Source: Lysobacterales bacterium
GTDB lineage: Bacteria > Pseudomonadota > Gammaproteobacteria > Xanthomonadales > SZUA-38
NCBI GenBank assembly: GCA_030065125.1
Contig: JASJDM010000051.1
Coordinates: 1-57,084, forward strand
DNA: 57,084 nucleotides
Direction of reading: 5' to 3'
Shown here: piece after piece, positions 50,294-56,700 of the stretch
Numbering within the stretch: the first letter of the stretch is position 1
Layout of the letters: each line of letters starts with the position of its first letter
Made by a program: the position numbers and the translations under genes
The notes under the pieces: generated by a model
What the model saw: only the letters and a program-made list of their open reading frames with translations
What the model was told of the DNA's origin: nothing
Database searches by the model: none

Positions 50294-50661
50294 GTTGCAG
50301 AAGCACGCTTGGCCTGGAATAGAATCATCGTCGTTACCGCAAGGCTGGCGACCACGATCGAAAGCAACACGGTTCCCGGGAACCAACCCGTTACACTGTA
50401 CACCCAGAAAAAGTCGCCAAGCGCTACCAGGCCACAAAAAAACGCCGCCTGAAGAAACCAGGCAGGTTTGGCAATTGACGCCCACAGCAGCGGTATGGAC
50501 AGCACGATCAGGTGCCAGGAGAAGAACAACCAGATCACTGGGAGAGCCTGGGCAAAGAAAGCCGACACTTCAGTTCCTGACAGAGTGTCCCGAACCCCGT
50601 CAGTGCCTGTGGAATGCAGATACGCAACTATGAGCAAGAGTGCTCCGCTCAGGCCGGCCAA
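50290..50661 (-). CDS. Four-TM hypothetical membrane protein
   Basis: A 123-residue integral membrane protein with four hydrophobic segments (ALLLIVAYLHSTG, ALPVIWLFFSWHLIVLSIPLLW, FLQAAFFCGLVALGDFFWVY and GTVLLSIVVASLAVTTMILF). No family recognised with certainty. Its TGA stop lies in a GTCAG core of a degenerate attC, the position that the R'' box takes in intact cassettes (GTTAG). It is part of the minus-strand array. Confidence 0.7.
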   Translation of the reverse strand: MAGLSGALLLIVAYLHSTGTDGVRDTLSGTEVSAFFAQALPVIWLFFSWHLIVLSIPLLWASIAKPAWFLQAAFFCGLVALGDFFWVYSVTGWFPGTVLLSIVVASLAVTTMILFQAKRASAT

Positions 50662-50851
50662 TGCTCTGGTAAATCCGCTCAGGGTTTGTCCTCCGACTCT
50701 CAGCGTCTCGGTTCAGCCGGCGGCCCGGCCGAAGGAGATACGCCTGTTTATCCAAATGTCAGTGTTCGTCTCGAACGAAGGCATCGTAAATCACCGCGAC
50801 CGGAATGCACATAACGATCCATAGGGCCCAATTCGTTCCGTTAGTCTGAGA

Positions 50852-51172
50852 TTACCGGGTAAATTCACTGGGCTCATGGATCTCCCGCGCAAGCAACTGG
50901 ACGTTTGCTTCCCCGCTGCACCTTTCAACACCAAGCAGGCACGGCTTAACAGGCTCAATCTGCAATTCCGAACAGTGTGGCGTACCCAACAGACAGAACG
51001 GTGGGCCGCTTTCGATTGGCGGATTTTCAGTCGGCAATGGCCCGAAAGTGGGTAGATGGTACGACCGGGCGGGTAGGTTGCCAGAATCGCTGGAATGAAA
51101 CTCGGAGGCCATTGGCAGCCACGCGAAAAAGGCAACCAGTGCGATTCCTGCCAGTTTTTCCCTCACGGTCAT
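50852..51172 (-). CDS. Hypothetical secreted or membrane-anchored protein
   Basis: About 106 residues from ATG 51172; an upstream ATG at 51187 adds five residues. The N-terminal hydrophobic segment LAGIALVAFFAWLPM looks like a signal peptide or anchor. The rest is Pro/Ser/Cys rich, with CLLGTPHC and CLLGVERC, two similar C-x6-C units that could form disulfides or bind metal. No family recognised. About 190 bases to its left (50,662-50,851) have no ORF I can support. Confidence 0.55.
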   Translation of the reverse strand: MTVREKLAGIALVAFFAWLPMASEFHSSDSGNLPARSYHLPTFGPLPTENPPIESGPPFCLLGTPHCSELQIEPVKPCLLGVERCSGEANVQLLAREIHEPSEFTR

Positions 51173-51247
51173 TCTCTGCGCCGGCAAAAGTTACCGCGGA
51201 ACCGCGGCGCCGTGCCTTTCCAGCGTTGACTTGAACAATTGTTCAGC
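51150..51247 (-). repeat. attC remnant with eroded left half
   Basis: The right half, GTTACCGCGGAACCGCGG through CCAGCGTTGACTTGAACAAT to GTTCAGC at 51241-51247, aligns with the intact attC at 56607-56700 base for base over most of its length. The left half beyond 51190 is not recognisable and the exact left edge is uncertain. The 14-bp palindrome has lost its symmetry. The sequence right of it also matches that right of the 56607-56700 site. Confidence 0.55.
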
Positions 51248-51475
51248 AGCATGAGGTTCACTATTGGCACCTCCCGCGGTTCCGAAGCCTCTTCGCGCCT
51301 TCAGCATACACCGATTCTCTAGAGGGCACGTTACCGCGGAAACTTCCCATGTGGGGTTCCTTGGGTCAGGCCCGCCTCCTACCGGTTTTCCTTCGGTATG
51401 GCATTCCAGATGTCCCAAGCTATTCCTCTTCCTGGAAATGCCACATTTTCGAACGGCCACCGCTCCGCCAGCCAC
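51191..51475 (-). CDS. Cassette-end ORF reading into the attC (doubtful gene)
   Basis: A 94-codon frame that overlaps the 3' part of the GNAT gene on the same strand in another frame and then runs through the cassette 3' region into the attC remnant. Its end, FKSTLERHGAAVPR, is encoded by attC DNA and parallels the end of the ORF at 56643-56831 (LKRTLEGHGAALPR). Because the frame is shared it may reflect DNA homology rather than a protein. Low support as an expressed gene. Confidence 0.25.
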   Translation of the reverse strand: MAGGAVAVRKCGISRKRNSLGHLECHTEGKPVGGGPDPRNPTWEVSAVTCPLENRCMLKARRGFGTAGGANSEPHAAEQLFKSTLERHGAAVPR

Positions 51476-51891
51476 TCGTTCACCGCTTTGTACAACTTCG
51501 AATCAGGTGGGCTGCCGATCGCTGCGTCCCTGGCCCACAAATACACTTCTGCGTCATACCCGCGTTTTCGCGTTGGATCGATGTAGACACAGCCAACGAC
51601 CCGGGTCTCATCAAGTGTAACGACGGTGTAGGCGAACGACCGCCGGGTCTGAAATTCTTTCTGATGCCAACCCAGATCGATCAGGTTCTGCTCCAGAGTA
51701 AGGCCGTCTGGCCATTCCGACTCTGGCCAGATTGCCCTTAAGTGTTCGGCGCTGGACATTACCGCATCGAAGTCTTTTACGGCGTCATTTACCGTCAATG
51801 GTCTAAGCCGGAACTCTTCGGTCTCGAGCTGTTCTGGAACAACAAATTCGGGATCAACGAAAGGTTGGTTCGACTGTGCCTGGGCCGCCAT
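51379..51891 (-). CDS. GNAT-family N-acetyltransferase
   Basis: About 170 residues from ATG 51891; upstream codons to 51933 add 14 doubtful residues. LETEEFRLRPLTVNDAVKDFDAVM is the usual GNAT beginning, the central SFAYTVVTLDETRVVGCVYIDPTRKRGYDAEVYLWAR strand pair is characteristic, and KLYKAVNEWLAERWPF follows the acetyl-CoA-binding region. The acetyl-CoA P-loop is not a canonical Q/RxxGxG/A. GNAT cassettes often modify aminoglycosides or small metabolites, but the substrate cannot be read. It lies between the VOC gene and an attC remnant. Confidence 0.83.
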   Translation of the reverse strand: MAAQAQSNQPFVDPEFVVPEQLETEEFRLRPLTVNDAVKDFDAVMSSAEHLRAIWPESEWPDGLTLEQNLIDLGWHQKEFQTRRSFAYTVVTLDETRVVGCVYIDPTRKRGYDAEVYLWARDAAIGSPPDSKLYKAVNEWLAERWPFENVAFPGRGIAWDIWNAIPKENR

Positions 51892-51937
51892 CGATTCAAA
51901 ATTTCCTGTGCTGAGCAAATGCCAGATTGGCAACTCT

Positions 51938-51987
51938 AGATCGCAACATGATTGGCCTCAGAGTCGCGCAGCAACGATTTGTCAGGC
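51938..51987 (-). repeat. Degenerate attC-like site
   Basis: The left core-like TCGCAAC (51941-51947 region) and the right GCAACGATTTGTCAGGC resemble attC ends, where GTTAGGC would be expected. The VOC gene stop TGA lies in this GTCAGG core (51982-51984). It is short and the stem is poorly conserved, so it is a weak call based mostly on position. Confidence 0.35.
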
Positions 51988-52350
51988 CAACTCTTCATGA
52001 AAACGTAGCAGGTTTCCAAAGGGGTCCTCCATTTCCATTTGCTCCGTATTCCAGGGGGAAGCGGTGACACCTGGGATTTCGAACCTGCTGGAGTTTGCCA
52101 TGAGCTGTGCGTGAAATGCTCTGATTCCGACCGTGTCGATATAGACGGCACTCCCGGATCGGAATCTTTCGTTTGCCGATAATTGAAGCCGAATCCCATG
52201 ACGCGAAACTTGCATATAAACCGGGGCGCCGGGCTCGAAGTAGTGCTCCCAATCGATCTCGAAGCCAAGGTGGTCGCAATAGAACTCTTTTGCCTCTTCA
52301 ACGCAGTCTATCCGTAGAATTGGGATTGCCTGAAAGGACGGATTGGTCAT
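51982..52350 (-). CDS. VOC-family protein, bleomycin-resistance-like
   Basis: A 122-residue glyoxalase/bleomycin-resistance-fold protein. Motifs are PILRIDCVEEAKEFYCDHLGFEIDWEH, FEPGAPVYMQVSRHGIRLQLS and the late metal-ligand segment MEMEDPFGNLLRFHEE with its Glu. The FEPGAPVYMQVSR pattern resembles the bleomycin-binding proteins. Sequestration of a glycopeptide drug or another antibiotic is possible, a common cassette trait, but drug specificity cannot be read. Minus strand, between two attC-like sequences. Confidence 0.87.
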   Translation of the reverse strand: MTNPSFQAIPILRIDCVEEAKEFYCDHLGFEIDWEHYFEPGAPVYMQVSRHGIRLQLSANERFRSGSAVYIDTVGIRAFHAQLMANSSRFEIPGVTASPWNTEQMEMEDPFGNLLRFHEELA

Positions 52351-52359
52351 TGTTCAACA

Positions 52360-52448
52360 GCCTGACTTTTGAACTGAGCGGTGGACGCCTGGCGCAGGTC
52401 CGGCGGAGTCAGCGTGGCAGCCGGAATGATGCTGAGCGATCCATCAGT
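52360..52448 (-). repeat. Degenerate attC-like site
   Basis: GCCTGACTTTTGAACTGAGCGG at the left resembles the normal left half GCCTAACGTTTGAGCTAAGCGG, and ATGCTGAGCGATCCATCAG at the right resembles GCTTGAGCGATTTGTTAG. Both core boxes carry substitutions. The stop of the DoxX-like gene (52444) lies in the right box, as in intact cassettes. Confidence 0.4.
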
Positions 52449-52806
52449 CCGCATTGGTGCCGCCCCATCGGTCTAAGTAAACAGCAACGAGCAGGGCGAC
52501 GAGTGGCAATAGTGAAAGGGCGCCAGACCACAGGTTTTTGCCCATCAGTAGCGCGATGCTGGAGACCAGAAACCCGATTCCCGCCAGGACGGCCCCTGCA
52601 ACACGAAACCGAGGCCAGCACAAAAGGGCGCCGCCTAAGCATTGCATGCAACCAAGAACTGATACGGCCAATCCAGACAAGCCGATCGAGGCGAGGAACC
52701 CTAATTCTTGAGGCATCTGCAATACCTTGGGTACTCCAGCCGCCAGACTGAGCAATGCGAGCAGGTAGATGACTGCTGCTAGAACTATTTGGCCTATCCT
52801 TGTCAT
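52444..52806 (-). CDS. DoxX-like small membrane protein
   Basis: A 120-residue protein with four membrane segments (IGQIVLAAVIYLLALLSLAAGV, LGLSGL-type segment around IGLSGLAVSVLG, VAGAVLAGIGFLVSSIALLMG and LLPLVALLVAVYLDRW). The first helix followed by AAGVPKVLQMPQELGFLASIGL fits the DoxX-like family pattern, G-x-x-K in the first loop. The role is unknown; it may affect membrane redox or sulfur chemistry as suggested for DoxX. The ATG overlaps the left part of the next attC. Confidence 0.72.
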   Translation of the reverse strand: MTRIGQIVLAAVIYLLALLSLAAGVPKVLQMPQELGFLASIGLSGLAVSVLGCMQCLGGALLCWPRFRVAGAVLAGIGFLVSSIALLMGKNLWSGALSLLPLVALLVAVYLDRWGGTNAD

Positions 52807-52814
52807 TTTTTGCC

Positions 52815-52917
52815 GCCTGATGCCGAGTTGAGAAGCGCTTTAGAGCCGCCGACCGGAGTGACAGCGAAGGGAACGGAAGCTGCGAAGCAGGCGTCGGTTT
52901 TGAGTGATTTGTTAGGG
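52815..52917 (-). repeat. attC site, left box degenerate
   Basis: The right half GCGTCGGTTTTGAGTGATTTGTTAGGG is a clear attC end with R'' box at 52911-52917. The left box is GCCTGAT where GCCTAAC is expected, followed by GCCGAGTTGAGAAGCGC. The intervening 60 bases can pair only partly. The stop codon TAA of the adjacent secreted-protein gene (52912-52914) falls in the R'' box. Confidence 0.55.
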
Positions 52918-53298
52918 CAACACGCCATAGGCGGTATCCAGCGTAATTGCGTAGGACGGCATTCCCTGTTTTAGCTCCACAGTCTTTTCTTGTCCGATCT
53001 CAATCTCAACGGAAGCCACCCCAACATAGTACGGCTTGCCGCTGGTCTGGTCTTTGACCGTGACCGTGAGATGCACTATGCCTTTATCCTTGGCCAGCGA
53101 TTGGACCTTTATCTGGTACTGGTTTTCGAAATCCAGGCGAACCGTTTCGTTGAATTTCATGAGCACGCCGTTCGAATAGCTTCGCATGGCGTTTTCTTCA
53201 GTCTTTTCGACTGTAAATCGGACCACCAACCCGTCCTCTGCAAATGCAAAAGGACAGCAAAAAATGAGAGTGATACTTATGATGAGTTTCTTCGCCAT
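52912..53298 (-). CDS. Hypothetical secreted protein
   Basis: A 128-residue protein with a signal peptide (MAKKLIISITLIFCCPFAFAED). ATG 53298 follows GGGGCGGAA; an upstream frame to 53370 is open but unlikely coding. The mature part is beta-rich: VVRFTVEKTEENAMRSYSNG, YQIKVQSLAKDKGIVHLTVTV and SVEIEIGQEKTVELKQG. It may be a periplasmic beta-sandwich. The last codons overlap the attC R'' box, which provides the TAA stop. Family not recognised. Confidence 0.7.
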   Translation of the reverse strand: MAKKLIISITLIFCCPFAFAEDGLVVRFTVEKTEENAMRSYSNGVLMKFNETVRLDFENQYQIKVQSLAKDKGIVHLTVTVKDQTSGKPYYVGVASVEIEIGQEKTVELKQGMPSYAITLDTAYGVLP

Positions 53299-53421
53299 TT
53301 CCGCCCCACCATGGGTATGCCCGCTGTGAGCAATTGTCTTAACGGTTCTAAATCCTTTGCAGCACACCACCGATCGACCAAGAGATCCAGTTCCTTGCAG
53401 AAGTGCTCTTGGGACATGGAC

Positions 53422-53480
53422 AACAAACGTATTGAGTTCAGCGGCCGGCGCAGCAGGTCAGCGGCAGAATTTTGTTATTG
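53422..53480 (-). repeat. Degenerate attC-like site
   Basis: AACAAACGTATTGAGTTCAGCGG at the left aligns with the usual left half (AACGTATTTGAGCTAACCGG) and the right ends AATTTTGTTATTG with GTTATTG at 53474-53480. It lies four bases beyond the stop codon of the gene at 53485-53973, exactly where its attC is expected. The stem is weaker than in the seven better sites. Confidence 0.45.
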
Positions 53481-53484
53481 AATT

Positions 53485-53973
53485 TCACCTCTGAGCAATA
53501 AATGCGGCCGCGGTCAGGGCGCATAAGACCACGAGAACCAGGGGTACCCAAGGACTCAATGGCACAGACTCAAAGTCATTGTCGAGGTTCGTCACATTGA
53601 AAGATACCGGCTGAGCCAATAAGAAACTGGGATCGGTGGTCCTATCAGGATCGACGGACACCGTAATTGTCACGGTTTGATCGCCATCAACTTCCAAGTC
53701 ATCGATTCCTCGAATTGTTATAGGTAAACCAGTAGGGCTTGTTGCCGTGAACCCAAGAATTCCGCTAGCCGTGACTTCACTCTCGTCCGAAGAAACAACA
53801 TTCAGCCAAACGATGGTGTTCATTGCAGGGAGGTCGACAAACGCCCTCGCCAATCCCGTATCTCCATTCTCCGAAGTGACTGCGTCGACAACGTCTATTT
53901 GAAAGCTTTGGGCAAGCAACGGAAACGGTATCAGCCAAAAGATTGCTATCGCTATGAAGTGCCGGCTTTTCAC
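53485..53973 (-). CDS. Secreted Calx-beta-like protein with IPTL-type C-terminal anchor
   Basis: About 162 residues. GTG at 53973 puts the signal peptide (FIAIAIFWLIPFPLLAQS) at the N-terminus; two TTG codons upstream are also open and lie in the next attC. The mature part has the beta-sandwich pattern of sortase-like or Calx-beta repeats, with DLEVDGDQTVTITVSVDPDRTTD. The C-terminal VPLSPWVPLVLVVLCALTAAAFIAQR, with a Pro-rich motif, hydrophobic helix and terminal Arg, recalls IPTL-CTERM-type sorting signals. Likely envelope-anchored or exported. Minus strand, next to a degenerate attC. Confidence 0.65.
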   Translation of the reverse strand: MKSRHFIAIAIFWLIPFPLLAQSFQIDVVDAVTSENGDTGLARAFVDLPAMNTIVWLNVVSSDESEVTASGILGFTATSPTGLPITIRGIDDLEVDGDQTVTITVSVDPDRTTDPSFLLAQPVSFNVTNLDNDFESVPLSPWVPLVLVVLCALTAAAFIAQR

Positions 53974-53976
53974 GAT

Positions 53977-54039
53977 CAACAACGTTTGAGCTAACCGGCG
54001 CCTGCGAAGCAGGTGTCCGTGTTGAGTGATTTGTTATAT
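53977..54039 (-). repeat. Integron attC site 7 (63 bp)
   Basis: Read on the minus strand: R'' box at 54033-54039 (complement of GTTATAT), imperfect stem, and R' box near 53977-53983 (complement of CAACAAC, only partly consensus). Inner arms GTTTGAGCTAACCGGCG and GTCCGTGTTGAGTGATTT are like the other sites. Belongs to the DUF6429 cassette. Confidence 0.8.
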
Positions 54040-54057
54040 GAACCGCTTGTCGGAGTC

Positions 54058-54303
54058 TCAGGCTCCAAAGTGCTTTTCCAGGTATTCACTCGCTAGGTGA
54101 TGGCCCTTTTCGGTAAGGAGCACGGACTTCTGTTTCCCGACTGGATCGCTGATCCAGCCTTTTTCGTGAAGCAGATTCAAAAGATCCCAATCCATACCTT
54201 TCCAAGCGCGCGTTACTGATCGTTCATCGAACATAGTCAGCGATAGAATTGCGAGCGCGCACTCTGCCAGTTTCGTCTCATCCAAATTTTCAGGTAATGG
54301 CAT
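54058..54303 (-). CDS. DUF6429-family protein (integron cassette gene)
   Basis: An 81-residue protein that matches DUF6429: ECALAILSLTMFDERSVTRAWKGMDWDLLNLLHEKGWISDPVGKQKSVLLTEKG. These small proteins of unknown function are often found near mobile DNA. It occupies one integron cassette, bounded by the attC sites at 53977-54039 and 54339-54432. The cassette body is short, with the ATG at 54303 about 36 bases from the upstream attC, so expression would depend on an external promoter or read-through from the cassette to its right. Confidence 0.82.
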   Translation of the reverse strand: MPLPENLDETKLAECALAILSLTMFDERSVTRAWKGMDWDLLNLLHEKGWISDPVGKQKSVLLTEKGHHLASEYLEKHFGA

Positions 54304-54338
54304 TGAAGGTGTCCTCCATTCCGAACCTTGTTCAGTTC

Positions 54339-54432
54339 ATATAGCGTATTGAGCTAACTGGCGCGCGGCCAAAAGTTACCGCGGTAACGCGGCGCGGACG
54401 TGTCCCGCGTCCAGTACAGCGAGTTGTTAGGC
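54339..54432 (-). repeat. Integron attC site 6 (94 bp, palindrome type)
   Basis: R'' at 54426-54432 (GTTAGGC), R' at 54339-54345 where ATATAGC replaces the usual xxxxAAC, so one core base is changed. The perfect 14-bp palindrome GTTACCGCGGTAAC lies at 54375-54388. The TAA stop of the DUF2442 gene is formed by the R'' box. Confidence 0.8.
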
Positions 54433-54693
54433 GTCGGCCTTCGCGATGAGCGGAAAGCGGTCGGGGTCACGAATAGTCTCCAGTCCAAGGTCCACATCGA
54501 GTTGGGGCCAGTAGAAATGGCCCGGCGATGCCTCTTGTACTTCCAGGATCGCGGTCACTGGAGCATCCTTGAACCAAGGAAACTCTGAAAAAGGCAGGAA
54601 CAGCTCCTCGTCAGACACCAAGAGCCAAAACCCATGCTGAGAGATGTTGCTGACTTCAGCAGAAGTGCTTTTTCCAAGCGGCTGTGAGCTCAT
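54427..54693 (-). CDS. DUF2442-family protein (antitoxin-like partner)
   Basis: An 88-residue protein of the DUF2442 family: FWLLVSDEELFLPFSEFPWFKDAPVTAI, then PGHFYWPQLDVDLGLETI, is the domain signature. DUF2442 genes are widely found next to DUF4160 genes, and this pair has been proposed to act as a toxin-antitoxin-like unit. Here it overlaps the DUF3658-DUF4160 gene by 38 bases and follows it in the same cassette. Its stop codon TAA lies in the attC R'' box. Function as an antitoxin is inferred from the pairing. Confidence 0.86.
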   Translation of the reverse strand: MSSQPLGKSTSAEVSNISQHGFWLLVSDEELFLPFSEFPWFKDAPVTAILEVQEASPGHFYWPQLDVDLGLETIRDPDRFPLIAKADA

Positions 54694-55321
54694 CGTAATG
54701 TGACTCGATCAACTGTTCGATCGTTCTCAATTGTGCCCGGTTGAAGCGGTAATTCCTAGCAAGCTCGATTTCCGGTTCCAGGCAGAATTTCGCCTCGCCA
54801 TCTCCGCTGAGGACGTGAACGCGCATCCGCGGCTCCTCTCGAGAAAAGAAATGCGTTCGAAGTACGACGCCGAGCTCATCCGCAGCGGTGAACGCGGAAA
54901 ATACGCTAAAAGGCTTCGAGAAGAGGGCTCCAACCCTGCAGTGAGACTTTACGGATTCCCGACGCGATTTCGGGATACCGCTGAGGAGACTCAGTTGCTC
55001 GTTAGGTTTCTTCCCTCCGTGTGCAGGGAGTCGGCTCTCGCTGTAGCGCATGTAGTCCGGGTTTCCGAAGGACTCCAGTCGACCCGCGCGTACGAGGTGC
55101 TTTATGCGTTGAGAAAAAAAGACATCCGGCAGATCCAAGTGTTGGCCTGAAAGATCATTCATGGTCGTTGCCACTACTCGCGCCACTTTTCTCCAGTGCG
55201 AAATCACGTTGGACATCAATGCTTCGTCGATAGCTGAAAGATCATCCGTTGAGAGACGATCAGCAACCGCTTTCTGGGCAGCAGTCATCGGACCATCTGG
55301 ACGTTCAATATCGTCGTACAC
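54656..55321 (-). CDS. DUF3658-DUF4160 fusion protein (putative toxin-like partner)
   Basis: A 221-residue protein. Residues 1-100 match DUF3658: DLSAIDEALMSNVISHWRKVARVV, FSQRIKHLVRAGRLESFGN and MRYSESRLP. Residues 140-221 match DUF4160: LRTHFFSREEPRMRVHVLSGDGEAKFCLEPEIELARNYRFNRAQL, then the helix ESHYDELTAAWKKHFC. The usual KFW of DUF4160 is KFC here. Between the domains is an unfamiliar stretch. It is the first gene of a two-gene cassette with DUF2442. The fusion could be real or result from an in-frame deletion joining two genes. I infer a toxin-antitoxin-like role. Confidence 0.8.
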   Translation of the reverse strand: MYDDIERPDGPMTAAQKAVADRLSTDDLSAIDEALMSNVISHWRKVARVVATTMNDLSGQHLDLPDVFFSQRIKHLVRAGRLESFGNPDYMRYSESRLPAHGGKKPNEQLSLLSGIPKSRRESVKSHCRVGALFSKPFSVFSAFTAADELGVVLRTHFFSREEPRMRVHVLSGDGEAKFCLEPEIELARNYRFNRAQLRTIEQLIESHYDELTAAWKKHFC

Positions 55322-55330
55322 CTCAAAGAG

Positions 55331-55425
55331 ACCTAACCTATTTGAGCTAACTGGCGCGCCGCCGCACGTTACCGCGGTAACGCGGCGCAGGATTTGCGCG
55401 CGTCCAGTTCAGTGAATGGTTATGC
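55331..55425 (-). repeat. Integron attC site 5 (95 bp, palindrome type)
   Basis: R' at 55331-55337 (complement of ACCTAAC) and R'' at 55419-55425 (GTTATGC) fit the consensus. The perfect palindrome GTTACCGCGGTAAC lies at 55368-55381. GTCCAGTTCAGTGAATG near the right end resembles the other sites. Confidence 0.88.
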
Positions 55426-55461
55426 GGGCGAATGGCCATAAATGCGCTCTGCTTCAGAACC

Positions 55462-55695
55462 CTACGACCTAAACCGAAACAGCGGCTTCGTCTTCGGGGC
55501 AATTTCCGATGTCTGCCTCTGCCGCGTGCGCAGCAACACAATCCAACCCACGAAGTTGAGCCAGGGAATCAAGCCTATAACCGCCCAACCGGCGGCGTTC
55601 AAATCTCTTCGCTTCGCCATCACTGCGAGGGAAACTGAAAAAAGCAGACTCGTAATCGCCACGATTTGTCCGAGCAAAGCGAGGTTAATGTTCAT
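55462..55695 (-). CDS. Small two-TM protein (integron cassette gene)
   Basis: A 77-residue membrane protein: MNINLALLGQIVAITSLLFSVSLAVM forms the first hydrophobic helix and AAGWAVIGLIPWLNFVGWIVLL the second. An AKRRDLN loop between them and a basic RTRQRQ tail set the topology. No family recognised. It is the only ORF of its cassette, which runs between attC sites 5 and 4. The downstream attC lies 36 bases beyond its stop. Confidence 0.7.
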   Translation of the reverse strand: MNINLALLGQIVAITSLLFSVSLAVMAKRRDLNAAGWAVIGLIPWLNFVGWIVLLRTRQRQTSEIAPKTKPLFRFRS

Positions 55696-55713
55696 TTCTG
55701 CTCCGGGCGAACC

Positions 55714-55778
55714 GCATAACGTATTTGAGCTAACCGGCGCCCGCGTCGCGGGCGTCCGTGTTGAGTGATTTGTTATGC
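55714..55778 (-). repeat. Integron attC site 4 (65 bp)
   Basis: R' at 55714-55720 (GCATAAC) and R'' at 55772-55778 (GTTATGC) are perfect complements. Arms TTTGAGCTAACCGGCGCCCGC and GCGGGCGTCCGTGTTGAGTGATTT pair as expected. It ends the cassette of the 121-residue gene. Confidence 0.92.
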
Positions 55779-55781
55779 GCT

Positions 55782-56147
55782 TTACTCTCCCGCATCGAAT
55801 CGCTTAGTTAGGCCCATTTCCTTGCGAATTTCTGCGGCTGCTCGAAGCCCAGCTCGTTGGGCCGAGCGTTTTTGCTCTTCGCTCAATTCGGAATATGGAT
55901 ACTCAGCCGTTTCATATTTCTTGAGGAGAGATACATACCAATCACTCCCAAAGGCGAGTTTGGGAAACTGATTTGTGATTAGACGCTCTAGCTCCATTTT
56001 TTCCCCGATTAATTGTCCAAACGCTTCTCGAAGTTGGCGCGCTTCATGCTCGTCGTCGACCTCGTGCAATTGTCTTTCAAAAGCTCTGAACGGTGTTTCC
56101 ATCCATGCGAGTGCAGACATCAGTTTTTTAGCAGTTTCTTGGTTCAT
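55782..56147 (-). CDS. Hypothetical helical protein (integron cassette gene)
   Basis: A 121-residue soluble protein, strongly helical and charged: LREAFGQLIGEKMELERLI in the middle and EEQKRSAQRAGLRAAAEIRKEMGLTKRF near the end. No signal peptide, no known domain recognised. It fills the cassette between attC sites 4 and 3 by itself; its stop lies three bases from attC site 4. Its base composition is more AT-rich than the core genes to the left, which fits foreign origin. Confidence 0.75.
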   Translation of the reverse strand: MNQETAKKLMSALAWMETPFRAFERQLHEVDDEHEARQLREAFGQLIGEKMELERLITNQFPKLAFGSDWYVSLLKKYETAEYPYSELSEEQKRSAQRAGLRAAAEIRKEMGLTKRFDAGE

Positions 56148-56160
56148 TTCTGAATAGCGC

Positions 56161-56223
56161 GCATAACGTTTGAGCTAACCGGCGCCCGCATCGCGGGCGT
56201 CCGTGTTGAGCGAATTGTTATAC
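56161..56223 (-). repeat. Integron attC site 3 (63 bp)
   Basis: R' at 56161-56167 (GCATAAC), R'' at 56217-56223 (GTTATAC). Between them the arms GTTTGAGCTAACCGGCGCC and GGGCGTCCGTGTTGAGCGA, with GCGATGCG-like loop, form a nearly perfect folded stem. It closes the NfeD-like cassette; its TAA stop is in the R'' box. Confidence 0.92.
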
Positions 56224-56601
56224 GTGGCTCCGCACTTCCAGTACAAGTCCATTTCTCCTCTCAACTATTGCTCTTGCGTCTTTAGGGAGGAGTTCTGAGC
56301 ACTTTGCGTTCCAGACCTCACCGGAGACTCTGACCGTACCTTCGTACCAATGCTCTCGTTTGGCAAACGACTCCAACGCAGTGCATCGCTTTCCAATCAG
56401 CTCGTTTTCGAGCTCTGCCGGGTTCCTTTTGATGAATCTTTCGTTCCCTAGGGCCGCGAAAAGGGCCGCGATGGCCACGAAGGCGTATCCAGCGATGCGA
56501 AGTTCGACACTATCAAAATTGTGGGCGACGAACAGAAAGGCGAAAAAGGCCAAAGTCGCCAAGACTACTCCAAATAAGATTTCCGCTTTCGGAACTCTCA
56601 A
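56218..56601 (-). CDS. NfeD-like membrane protein (integron cassette gene)
   Basis: A 127-residue protein with two N-terminal membrane segments (LFGVVLATLAFFAFLFVA and IAGYAFVAIAALFAALG), then a C-terminal domain resembling the OB-like domain of NfeD: ELIGKRCTALESFAKREHWYEGTVRVSGEVWNAKCSEL and ARAIVERRNGLVLEVRS. NfeD proteins work with membrane proteases or stomatin. The gene is alone in its cassette, between attC sites 2 and 3. Its stop codon overlaps the attC R'' box. Confidence 0.72.
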   Translation of the reverse strand: MRVPKAEILFGVVLATLAFFAFLFVAHNFDSVELRIAGYAFVAIAALFAALGNERFIKRNPAELENELIGKRCTALESFAKREHWYEGTVRVSGEVWNAKCSELLPKDARAIVERRNGLVLEVRSHV

Positions 56602-56606
56602 GGTAC

Positions 56607-56700
56607 GTATAACGTCTGAGCTAAGCGGCGCTGCGCAGGAAGTTACCGCGGTAACGCGGCGCCATGCCCCTCCAGCGTCCGCTTGAGCGATTTGTTAGCA
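56607..56700 (-). repeat. Integron attC site 2 (94 bp, palindrome type)
   Basis: R' at 56607-56613 (GTATAAC), R'' at 56694-56700 (GTTAGCA). Arms GTCTGAGCTAAGCGGCGC and GCGTCCGCTTGAGCGATTT, with the perfect palindrome GTTACCGCGGTAAC at 56642-56655. Nearly identical to site 1. Confidence 0.92.

Noticed and set aside
50700..50755. Possible further degenerate attC (GTCTCGGTTCAGCCGGCGG)
   Set aside because: Only one short arm resembles the attC left half and no gene stop codon sits at its right end; too weak to list.
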